This document shows, in pieces, positions 54,001-61,148 of a DNA stretch of 64,000 nucleotides. This stretch comes from Verrucomicrobiota bacterium (GTDB lineage: Bacteria > Verrucomicrobiota > Verrucomicrobiia > Limisphaerales > UBA9464). The translations under genes and the position numbers were made by a program. The stretch lies in NCBI GenBank assembly GCA_947471985.1, contig CANIZL010000020.1:1-64000 (forward strand). Reading direction: 5' to 3'. The notes under the pieces were generated by a model. That model did not search any database and was not told the DNA's origin. It saw only the letters and a list, made by a program, of their open reading frames with translations. The stretch's first letter is position 1. Every line of letters starts with the position of its first letter.

Positions 54001-54200
54001 GAACTGAAATACAGGAAGCGACCGTTGCCGGAAAAACACGCTGCCCCGGAAATGCCGTTCCCGGTCGTTGAAATATCGACGGGAGGATTGGGGATCAAAA
54101 GCGGCAGGACCGGAATCGCGGCCACGGCAGGCCACGACACTATGAGCGCGGCGAGAATCCGGGGCATTTTTGCACCCCGAGAAATTGGCGGGCTTTTCAT
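51051..54200 (-). CDS. Large secreted TolB/WD40-like propeller protein with calcium-type motif
   Basis: A 1049-residue protein with a signal peptide (MPRILAALIVSWPAVAA, after a short lead). It contains about 15-18 propeller blades of the TolB/WD40-like (PD40) type, each with a phrase such as VSENGRYLAYRL, SPDGQQLAFTSGS, SADGQRIVFTSIS, SADGQWVAFIAD, or SPDGAQIAFTPAP. The C-terminus (about 970-1010) has DSDGDGLPDEWEYANFHTL and DDFDGDGASNLQELIALTSP, two thrombospondin type 3-like calcium motifs, found at the ends of many secreted Verrucomicrobiota proteins. Function is unknown. The ATG at 54200 is chosen; 54167 is an alternative. It starts 34 bp after the stop of the pseudopilin gene and is probably cotranscribed with it. 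Confidence 0.87.
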   Translation of the reverse strand: MKSPPISRGAKMPRILAALIVSWPAVAAIPVLPLLIPNPPVDISTTGNGISGAACFSGNGRFLYFSSSANTIVTNPPATASLRLFRRNSATDAVELVPSPPFGSVVTLAASVDGSRLLVRASNRSDPDQCSQLYLIDTASGESRAANATAAGAIASIPCIDGLMTPDGQWIAFVTQARLTNDDTNSVADVYLWNTQSGVRRRISQQPSETRASSPELVGVSENGRYLAYRLAAVISPAPTGAQRATDLIIADLELGTESRLEAPFNSTRNGRSIASSSAVLSDSGRSLAARFDSVPGASSNPQSPGIGAIFWWDLAAGTSLNVIPRSSYRQNPGAGDPGPAMAADGRTLALLYLDPAQPTDPNTLRVWSPEAGLQTLATAALTVPPRGLSPAPLLPDEITWAPDGHTLFFTALATTNSPSRSLYRWELASGQSQLISQRTDGKAVDLGTAFPVISPDGQQLAFTSGSPDIVPGDQNHAIDLFLANVTTGRITPAGPALPGIHLPFADGRQFVGERAMSADGQRIVFTSISAEWSPQDQNVHGDVFLYDGVSGHISLVSRGTNGLSGPGDSFAPILSANGRCVVYFSRAPGLTYGTNGAIVQAYHQNLSSGRTQRISRRAATENGALNQISNPVLSADGQWVAFIADSTAGLINPAPAPGRGVYVFNAALGEIRWLYSFAGPSSSEQVRISDDGAIVVAARGSSAGRFFEVAEIQLSALGTVRTWQTNITSLALSPDGAQIAFTPAPFGIAKSINVAGTFGTGAPVEIYRNEAATAFSDLQFTGDGRHLRFIVTSQSPTAGSDLGQDLIVAPVTGVGFEVVSTPLAGSNSGSRISGVSASADGRFVAFRSNMALVQGATPASHIYVRDRQRGIIYAADPGAAVGGVNPLLSADGRTLAFTSRAALAPGDPYGWQDLFHGPVLDDALPIDSDGDGLPDEWEYANFHTLQQGPNDDFDGDGASNLQELIALTSPIRKPTALSFRRLKAGSGDLLHAEFTPEQNTQLRLFKRRQLDDQWVPIGATLYPSHQKVVWEHPISSSTPSEFIKLEIE

Positions 54201-54234
54201 GGGCAATGTCGTGCAGGTTGGAGATTGCGGCGGA

Positions 54235-55071
54235 TCAAGGAACCGTGGTTCTTTCCTGCAGCCAGCGGTAATCTGCGGGACGGTCGGTGTCGCCATTGGA
54301 AAATAGGATGCCGCCTCTGGTTATTACCGTGGGATCCGTCCAACGGCGGTTTTCAACATGACTGTCCGCGAAACTGAGGTTTGCCGACTGTTGATGATAG
54401 CTCGCGGGATAATCGACCCAGGCGGGCGTGGCGCTCGTATCGGGAGGATGGATGAACCAGCCATCGTTGATGGAGGCGGGATTTTCCTCCGTCGCGACCC
54501 AGGTCATGGCCGGGCCCAGGATCAGGTCGCTCTGTTTGCGAAAGACGCGCCCAGCGCCCCAGGCGTTGATAGGGTTCATGAAACCATTCACCGAGATACT
54601 TCGGACTTTCGGGGGCCCGGTGGGGCCGACGGTCGTGACATCGGCGGGGCAGCGGTAGGCGGCCAGGGATTGGACGTAGGGGTAGATCAGGGAATCCTGG
54701 ATGAGCGCCGTATTAGTCCAACTGGGAGCCGTAGACATGTTCCCCATGCACCACTGTTGGTTTAGCCCGTAATTCTTTTTGGGATTGGTACTATCGACGA
54801 GGACGTCCAGTCCACCAGTCCGGCAGATTTCTTCGCGAAAATCGCCCGAGTACACACTGAAAGCGCGGCCGATTTGGCGCAGGTTATCCTGACAATTTAG
54901 CAGGTCGGAGGCCGGTCGGGCTTTGGCGAGAGCCGGGAGGAGAAGTCCGGCCAGCACCAGCAGAACCCCCGTTACCGCCATCAATTCAACGACGGTGAAC
55001 GCCCTTGAACGGGGCCGGCGGGAGTGCGTGGCGGTGGTCGTTGGAGGGGTTCGATGGACGGAGGTGTTCAT
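54235..55071 (-). CDS. Type II secretion-like pseudopilin (prepilin N-terminal domain)
   Basis: A 278-residue protein. The prepilin peptidase site is RAFTVVELMAVTGVLLVLAG (about residues 23-42), with cleavage before Phe and the usual Glu at position +5. The rest is a globular domain outside the membrane, with NCQDNLRQIGRAFSVY (about 58) and the tail LSFADSHVENRRW, an H-x-DG-like ending found in pseudopilins of the DUF1559 relatives in PVC bacteria. These proteins are thought to form short pilus-like structures used in secretion. No secretion machinery gene is in the window. It precedes the propeller protein gene by 34 bp. Confidence 0.9.
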   Translation of the reverse strand: MNTSVHRTPPTTTATHSRRPRSRAFTVVELMAVTGVLLVLAGLLLPALAKARPASDLLNCQDNLRQIGRAFSVYSGDFREEICRTGGLDVLVDSTNPKKNYGLNQQWCMGNMSTAPSWTNTALIQDSLIYPYVQSLAAYRCPADVTTVGPTGPPKVRSISVNGFMNPINAWGAGRVFRKQSDLILGPAMTWVATEENPASINDGWFIHPPDTSATPAWVDYPASYHQQSANLSFADSHVENRRWTDPTVITRGGILFSNGDTDRPADYRWLQERTTVP

Positions 55072-55201
55072 ACCAGGAACTCGGATTCTGACACGGAGGC
55101 CAGCGACCCCTCACGGAAAAAATGACGCTGCCGGCCGGGGGGAGGCGGCCTAACGTCAGGCGGGTCGGGCGACGGGATTTGGTGCGGCGCCTTCCCTGTG
55201 G

Positions 55202-55220
55202 AAGCGGCGTCCCGCCGCTT
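55202..55220. repeat. Solo REP-like hairpin
   Basis: A perfect 8-bp stem AAGCGGCG-TCC-CGCCGCTT followed by TCCGATC, lying in the 231-bp gap between the pseudopilin and HEAT-propeller genes. The GCGGC...GCCGCTTT pattern resembles the REPIN arms near 36.7 kb. Confidence 0.5.
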
Positions 55221-55302
55221 TCCGATCACCCGGCCCTATCCGCACATTTTCACCGGTTACGGCGACAACAACTGCCCTGGACCGCTCCAGCCGCTCCCTC
55301 CC

Positions 55303-57825
55303 TCACTTTCCGGGCAAGGTCCAAGCGCAGAGCTGGTGCCCGGCGGTGTAGAACAGCTTGCCGTCCGGAGCGAAGGCCATCGCACTGATAAACAGTTTGC
55401 CGAAATCGGGGGCGGCGAGGCGAATCTCGCTGGTCAGGGAACCCGTGGTGATATCGAAAATCCCGACACGGATTTCGAACATAGCGCGGGGCTTCAGATG
55501 GATAATCATCGTGGCCGCCGCAAGCTGCTGTCCGTCGGGGGACACGACGAGGCAGGGCCGGGTTTGGAACGGCTCCGGGACGGGCCACGGGAGGTCGAGT
55601 CGCAGCTCGCCCGTGACGGTGTCCCAGACTTGCACTCCCTCGGCGGTGGATGCGGTGGCGAGGATCTTCCCATCCGGGGTGCACGCCAGACCGGCGATGG
55701 TCCCGGAAAACTCCGGAAATTCGCGAAGCAACTGGCCGCTGGCCGCGTCGAACACGCGCGCGAAATGCGTCCAGTTGCCCCCGCCAATCGCAAATATACG
55801 GCCAGCGGCCGAGAGCGACACCTGAGCCCGCTCACCGGGCGAGTCGGCCGCCAACCGCCACAAGTTCCGGCTGGCCCTCAAATCATGAACACCCAAGGGA
55901 AAACCCAATCGCGATAGGTTTTCATCAAACACCACAGGATGCCCCGGCAAGGCATCGATGGCTCGCTGGGTTATCGAACGGTCTTTCAGATTAATATCAT
56001 GAACCACCGATTTTCCGTCGAGGTTGGATCGATACAGCAGTAGGTGTGAGGGTTGGGTTGAGAAGATAAGGTGCTTTTCGGTGGAGTCCGACGGGAGGGT
56101 TATTTCCCAGAGTACTTGCTGGGTCTCCACCGCACGCACGACGACGGTTTGGCTCTCATGGGACACTATCGCCATGAGCCGGCTGTCGGGCGAGACCGCC
56201 AGGGATTGGGCGGAGATCTCGCTATTGCCGGCAATCGGGGCGGACCAAGCGGGCGTGGTAAGCAAGGTTTGGGCTAACGGGACCCGCGCAGGTGGCGGAA
56301 ATGCGGGCGCGCCGAAGTGGGTCCGGAGCAGATTGCGCCAATGGTTCAGCACATCGCGTTGATCCGGCTGGTTGGAATTGGGCTGCTGATTGTAGATAGC
56401 ATGCTCCTTAACGAGGGGGGCCGGGAGGGTTGCGTTGACGTGGATCAGGATTTCCGCGAGGCACGCCCAGTCGGCACGAGTGAAGCGAGCGTCGCCCACG
56501 ATTCGCGTCAGCAAGGCGGAAGTATCGGGGCGCGCCTCCTTCTTCAAGGCCGCCAGAAAGACCTGTGGCGGGTGGTCGGAGTTCCGCTCCGCCACCCGCA
56601 GGGCGGTGTAGAACCAGCTGGCGAGGAAATCCTGCTCCGCCGCACCGCGCAGGCGCCAGAGTGCGAGCGCCAGCTCGGCGGGTCCCTGGCTGCCGATTTT
56701 GGCCTTGAGGGCCGCGGCTGATTTCTCCGGATTTATGAGACCCCGCAATTCGGCGGCGGCGACGACCCAGGCGGCGGAGTCCTCGTCGGCCGCGGCTTCC
56801 ACCGCATCCGCGTCGCTGGCGCGCAGCAGTTTGGTCGCGTGAGCGAGGACCAACCGTTGCATCCGACGGTAAAAATACCGGGTGGGCTCGCCCTCCACAC
56901 AACTCAAACGGAAGTCCGGCGCCTCGAAAACCGGCTGGCACTGGAGGAATTTCAGCAGGTTGTCCGATCCGATGGGTTCGAGAGCCTTGGCCAGGCGGTC
57001 ACCGGGCACAAGTTCGCTGGAGGAATCGCGATATACGCCCGCACAGATATAGAGCAGCGTCCAGCCCCGTTCTACGGGCGGCAGCGCGTCCACCTCGGCC
57101 AGCACCCGGGCGATGTCCGCCTGATACTTTGGTTGATACGGCAAGGTCTCCCGCGTGGCGCGCTTCATTTTCGCCAGCAGCCAGCTCGGGTTATTCGTGC
57201 GGTTGCCCCGTTCCGACCAGTATTGGCGGAACTTCCCTAACAGCCCGGGGGTGTCCAATGGCGGGGTTCCACGCCGAACCAGCAGCCTGGGGGCCGCCAT
57301 TTGAGCGGCCTCGAGGTAAAAGCTCAGCATGGCTCTGGCCACGTCCCCGACGGATTGCGGGGATTCCACCTCGGTAACGGAAAGTGGGCCGGGCCGACTG
57401 TTGAAGGACCGATGTAGGTTTGGGAGAGTCGCGGCCGTGTCCCGGGCCAGCGTGGCGATGGCGGGCAGGTCCTGGGGATCCTCGCGCATGAAGAGGGCGC
57501 CCAAGGCCAAAGTGCGCACCTTGGGGTCGGCATCTTGCAGAAGCAGGGTCAGCGCCGGGCGTTCGTTCGTGAGGGAGTGCAAGTCGGCCAGGAGTCCTTG
57601 CTGCTCAGCCACTAGGTTCGTCGGCCACTGGCCCTCGGACCGACGATTGCGGATAATGTCCTCGGTGGCCAAGTGGGTGACGCGCCCGGCGAGGGCACTT
57701 AGTTGCTGACGGATGGCTTCGGGGCTGGGGGAAGCCGCCCGACCGGCCAGCATCAATAGCACCCCGATCGCCCAGACGAGGAGAAGGAGGCGAAGGTTTA
57801 TTTCGCAGCGTATTTTCCGTCGCAC
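55303..57825 (-). CDS. Membrane-anchored HEAT-like plus WD40-like propeller protein
   Basis: An 840-residue protein with a GTG start (57825) and an N-terminal membrane helix (INLRLLLLVWAIGVLLMLAGRAA). Residues about 40-480 are mostly helical, HEAT-like segments such as LLLQDADPKVRTLALGALFM and LALALWRLRGAAEQDF. From about 540 on there are WD40-type blades: SLAVSPDSRLMAIVSHESQ, LACTPDGKILATASTAEGVQVWDTVTGEL, VVSPDGQQLAAATMI and AFAPDGKLFYTAG. Helical and propeller parts are both protein-binding platforms; the partner is unknown. It lies 92 bp upstream of the symporter stop, on the same strand. Confidence 0.82.
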   Translation of the reverse strand: MRRKIRCEINLRLLLLVWAIGVLLMLAGRAASPSPEAIRQQLSALAGRVTHLATEDIIRNRRSEGQWPTNLVAEQQGLLADLHSLTNERPALTLLLQDADPKVRTLALGALFMREDPQDLPAIATLARDTAATLPNLHRSFNSRPGPLSVTEVESPQSVGDVARAMLSFYLEAAQMAAPRLLVRRGTPPLDTPGLLGKFRQYWSERGNRTNNPSWLLAKMKRATRETLPYQPKYQADIARVLAEVDALPPVERGWTLLYICAGVYRDSSSELVPGDRLAKALEPIGSDNLLKFLQCQPVFEAPDFRLSCVEGEPTRYFYRRMQRLVLAHATKLLRASDADAVEAAADEDSAAWVVAAAELRGLINPEKSAAALKAKIGSQGPAELALALWRLRGAAEQDFLASWFYTALRVAERNSDHPPQVFLAALKKEARPDTSALLTRIVGDARFTRADWACLAEILIHVNATLPAPLVKEHAIYNQQPNSNQPDQRDVLNHWRNLLRTHFGAPAFPPPARVPLAQTLLTTPAWSAPIAGNSEISAQSLAVSPDSRLMAIVSHESQTVVVRAVETQQVLWEITLPSDSTEKHLIFSTQPSHLLLYRSNLDGKSVVHDINLKDRSITQRAIDALPGHPVVFDENLSRLGFPLGVHDLRASRNLWRLAADSPGERAQVSLSAAGRIFAIGGGNWTHFARVFDAASGQLLREFPEFSGTIAGLACTPDGKILATASTAEGVQVWDTVTGELRLDLPWPVPEPFQTRPCLVVSPDGQQLAAATMIIHLKPRAMFEIRVGIFDITTGSLTSEIRLAAPDFGKLFISAMAFAPDGKLFYTAGHQLCAWTLPGK

Positions 57826-57917
57826 ACCTGCCCTAAAAACCGCGGCAAGGCGTAAGTTGCGGGCCCAATGGGGGGATCCCCGCGGCTCTGCCGGCCAACG
57901 GGGATCAGGCGCGGACT

Positions 57918-59774
57918 TCAGGCCCCCGGGGCTTTATCGTCGTCCAGGACGCGCCAGCCGCGCCGGTTCAAGTCCCAATAGACAAAGGCACCGGCCAGCG
58001 CACCCACGGCGAGGAAAACCAGCCCGAGCAGCACCTGTCCGAACAGGATTTTGCCCACGCCAAACAGGGCGAGATAGATCATGACGCAGCCGGCGAACCA
58101 ATCGGCGAGATTGCTGAAGCCGTCGCGACGGGGTTTCACCTCGGACGCTTCGCGGGCGACCGGACCCCATAGGGTGGGACTCGGCTGCACGCGGCGGTAG
58201 AACTTCAACAGCGTGGACTGAGCTTCGGGCGCGGTCGCATACGTGACCACCAGCCACACCACGTTGGAACACACGACGGTGATCAACACGGTCCAGGCAA
58301 ACGACCGCGGATCCTCCGTGCCGCCGGCGACGCCCAAGGCCTCGCGCAGCGAGATGGGGCCAAATTGGAGCAGCATCGAAACCACGAAGGAGGCGCCCAT
58401 GGCCGAGACCTCGCTCCAGGCGTTGATGCGCCACCAGAACCAACGCAGGATGAAGACGCTGCCGGTGCCGGCGCCAATAGCCATGAGGAATTTCCAGGCC
58501 CCACTAATGGAATCCTGATAATAGGTGACGGCCGACGAGGCGACCATCAGCAGGAGCGTCGCCACTTGGCCCGCGCGCACATAGTGGGCATCGGAAGCTT
58601 TGGGCTTCAGGAACCGCTGATAGAAATCATTGATGAGATACGACGCGCCCCAGTTGAGCTGCGTGGCCACGGTGGACATGTAAGCGGCGGCAAAGGCGGC
58701 GACCATCAGGCCGGCCAGCGCGGGCGGAAATACGTTGGGATCGACGATGGTTTTCACAAACCCCGTTTCTTTGTCCTTCAAGTCGGGATAGAGGACCAGG
58801 GAGGCGAGGGCAGTGAGAATCCAGGGCCACGGCCGGATGGCGTAATGCGCGATGCTGAACCAGAGCGTGGCCAGCAAGGAATGGCGTTCGTCCTTGGCGC
58901 AGAAGATGCGTTGGGCGACGTAACCGCCGCCGCCGGGTTCGGCGCCCGGATACCACGTCGCCCACCAGGTGACGGCGAGATAGACGAAGAAGGTGATCAT
59001 CGGCATCCAAGGGGAACCAATCTCGGGAGTGAACGAGAGAATGGAGCCGCCACCCCCGCGGGTTTGATCGAGCGCATGCAGTTTGCTGATCATCACATCC
59101 ATGCCGCCCGCCGCCCGCACGGCATAGAAGGCGAGGACGATCACCATGCCCATTTTCAGGACGAACTGGAACAGGTCCGTGACCAGAACGCCCCAGAGAC
59201 CGGAGAGGGTGGAAATGGAAGCGGTCACCAGCATGATGCCGAAAACAATAACCAGCGCGGCCAGTTTCGGATCCGTGATGGCGAAGCCAAAGGCCTTCAA
59301 TTCGAGTCCGGGGAAGATGATCATGAGGATCTTCACCATGGCGAGATTGACCCAGCCGAGAATGATGCAGTTGATGGGCAGGCCGAGGTAGAGCGCCCGG
59401 AAGCCGCGCAGGAAGGCCGCGGGACGACCGCCGTAGCGGAGTTCGGCGAATTCAACGTCGGTGACCACGCCGGCGCGGCGCCACAGGCGGGCGAAGAAGA
59501 AGACGGTGAGCATCGCGCTCAGCAGCATGTTCCACCATACCCAGTTGCCGGCGATGCCATTGGCGGCGACGAGACCGGTCACGGCGAGCGGGGTATCGGC
59601 GGCGAACGTGGTGGCCACCATGCTGGTCCCGGCCAGCCACCAGGAGACACGCCGGCCGCCGACGAAGAATTCCTCAGTCGAACCGGTGGCCTGACGTCGG
59701 TACCAGAGCCCGATGAGCAGGTTGATCAGGAAGTAAGCGGCAATGATCGACCAATCGAACCACGTGAGATGCAT
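57918..59774 (-). CDS. Sodium:solute symporter
   Basis: A 618-residue inner-membrane carrier with about 13-14 hydrophobic segments. The SSS-family regions are clear: FFVGGRRVSWWLAGTSMVATTFAADTPLAVTG (about 36-67), GRPAAFLRGFRALYLG (about 121), and YMSTVATQLNWGASYLINDFYQRF (about 366), the last holding the sodium-site segment. Such proteins use the sodium gradient to import sugars or other small solutes; the substrate is unknown. The ATG at 59774 is chosen (MHLTWFDWS), since the longer frame has no membrane logic. It is divergent from the OsmC operon. Confidence 0.94.
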   Translation of the reverse strand: MHLTWFDWSIIAAYFLINLLIGLWYRRQATGSTEEFFVGGRRVSWWLAGTSMVATTFAADTPLAVTGLVAANGIAGNWVWWNMLLSAMLTVFFFARLWRRAGVVTDVEFAELRYGGRPAAFLRGFRALYLGLPINCIILGWVNLAMVKILMIIFPGLELKAFGFAITDPKLAALVIVFGIMLVTASISTLSGLWGVLVTDLFQFVLKMGMVIVLAFYAVRAAGGMDVMISKLHALDQTRGGGGSILSFTPEIGSPWMPMITFFVYLAVTWWATWYPGAEPGGGGYVAQRIFCAKDERHSLLATLWFSIAHYAIRPWPWILTALASLVLYPDLKDKETGFVKTIVDPNVFPPALAGLMVAAFAAAYMSTVATQLNWGASYLINDFYQRFLKPKASDAHYVRAGQVATLLLMVASSAVTYYQDSISGAWKFLMAIGAGTGSVFILRWFWWRINAWSEVSAMGASFVVSMLLQFGPISLREALGVAGGTEDPRSFAWTVLITVVCSNVVWLVVTYATAPEAQSTLLKFYRRVQPSPTLWGPVAREASEVKPRRDGFSNLADWFAGCVMIYLALFGVGKILFGQVLLGLVFLAVGALAGAFVYWDLNRRGWRVLDDDKAPGA

Positions 59775-59938
59775 GAGCGGAAAGGGGACGGTAAAACTGC
59801 GGGATAATTGCGGCGGATGTTGCGTCCCTTCACCCCGGCTTGGCAAATGCAACCTGCGGGGCAGGGGGTGGGGTCGACTTCGGCGACCCTTGCGCCGGGG
59901 CTCCTTTTAGTGGTTCATTAGTCCTCCTTCGCACTGAC

Positions 59939-60430
59939 ATGGCCGAATATAAAGCGACCCTACACTGGACCCGCGCGGGCGGGGATTTTCTTCCGGGCCG
60001 ATACTCGCGGGAGCACACCTGGAGCTTTGATGGCGGGGTGACGGTGCCCGCTTCGGCCTCGCCCTCGGTGGTGCCGGTGCCGTATTCAAACCCGGCCTGT
60101 GTGGACCCGGAAGAGGCCTTTGTCGCGGCGATTTCCAGTTGTCACCTGCTGACGTTTCTTTTCCTGGCGGGGAGGGAGGGATATTTGGTGGAGGATTATC
60201 GCGACACCGCGGTGGGCGTGATGACCCCGAATGCCGCGGGGATTCCCTGGGTGAGTCGGGTGACGCTGCGGCCGGTGGTGAATTATGGGGGCGAAAAGCA
60301 GCCCACGCCGGCGGAGGAAGCGGAGTTGCATCATCGGGCGCACGAGCAGTGCTATATCGCCAATTCGATCAAGACCGAGATTCGCATCGTCGGTGGACTC
60401 CAGTCGGCTGAACTTTCCCATCTGACCTGA
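59939..60430 (+). CDS. OsmC/Ohr family peroxiredoxin-like protein
   Basis: A 163-residue cytoplasmic protein of the OsmC family, which reduces organic hydroperoxides. The two redox cysteines sit in SSCHLLTFLFLAG (about residue 68) and AHEQCYIANSI (about 141), the latter being a family hallmark. The ATG at 59939 gives MAEYKATLHWTR, typical of this subgroup. One base separates its stop from the start of the ankyrin gene, so the two form an operon. It is divergent from the symporter gene. Confidence 0.94.
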   Translation: MAEYKATLHWTRAGGDFLPGRYSREHTWSFDGGVTVPASASPSVVPVPYSNPACVDPEEAFVAAISSCHLLTFLFLAGREGYLVEDYRDTAVGVMTPNAAGIPWVSRVTLRPVVNYGGEKQPTPAEEAELHHRAHEQCYIANSIKTEIRIVGGLQSAELSHLT

Positions 60431-60431
60431 A

Positions 60432-61112
60432 ATGAAACCAGATCCGCTGGAACGAATCGCTGCGGGCCGGACCGATTTGGTGATGGCCTACATTGCGGCC
60501 GGCCAGCCGGCCACGACGGTGGGCGCCGACGGGATGTCCCTGCTGCAATGGTGTGCTTATTACGGGGACGTGAGCGCGATCCGTTTTTTGCTCGATCACG
60601 GCGCATCGCTGGGCGCGCTGGGACCCAATCTCGATCTCAACGGGGCTGCCTTTCACGGGCATTGGCGGCTCTGCGAATTTCTGATCGAACACGGGGCCGA
60701 TGTGAATCAACCGCTCGCGGATACGGGAGAGACGCCGCTGCACGCTGCGCTTTGTACGACGGATCGGGTGGCCCATGACCGGGTGCTCCGGGTGTTGCTT
60801 CGACACGGGGCGCGTCCGAACGAGGTCACCAAGCCCGGGGTGGAAACGGGCGGCTTTATGCGGGATTGCCGGACCCGGGCGGAGACACCGTTGCATCGCG
60901 CCGCGGCGTTCGGCGCGGAAGATACGGTGGAGTTGCTGCTGGCAGCCGGAGCCAATCGCGAGGCGAAGGATATGAACGGAGACTCGCCCCTGACTTGGGC
61001 GAGTTGGCATCTCCGTCCGGACGCCATTCTCCGGCTGCTGTGTTATGGCAATTTCCGCGTACGGCCGAATCGCCGCTCGATGCGGGCGAATCTGGTCGGG
61101 GAACCGGAATAG
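60432..61112 (+). CDS. Cytoplasmic ankyrin-repeat protein
   Basis: A 226-residue protein without a signal peptide. Five or six ankyrin repeats are visible: GMSLLQWCAYYGDVSAIRFLLDHGAS, GAAFHGHWRLCEFLIEHGADVN, ETPLHAALCTTDRVAHDRVLRVLLRHGARP, ETPLHRAAAFGAEDTVELLLAAGANRE, and DSPLTWASWHL. It is translated one base after the OsmC stop. Elsewhere an ankyrin protein is needed for full activity of a neighbouring catalase, so a helper role for the OsmC protein is plausible but unproven. Confidence 0.92.
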   Translation: MKPDPLERIAAGRTDLVMAYIAAGQPATTVGADGMSLLQWCAYYGDVSAIRFLLDHGASLGALGPNLDLNGAAFHGHWRLCEFLIEHGADVNQPLADTGETPLHAALCTTDRVAHDRVLRVLLRHGARPNEVTKPGVETGGFMRDCRTRAETPLHRAAAFGAEDTVELLLAAGANREAKDMNGDSPLTWASWHLRPDAILRLLCYGNFRVRPNRRSMRANLVGEPE

Positions 61113-61148
61113 CCGGCTCCCCGCGGTGGGGTTCCTTTCCTCGCCGGT

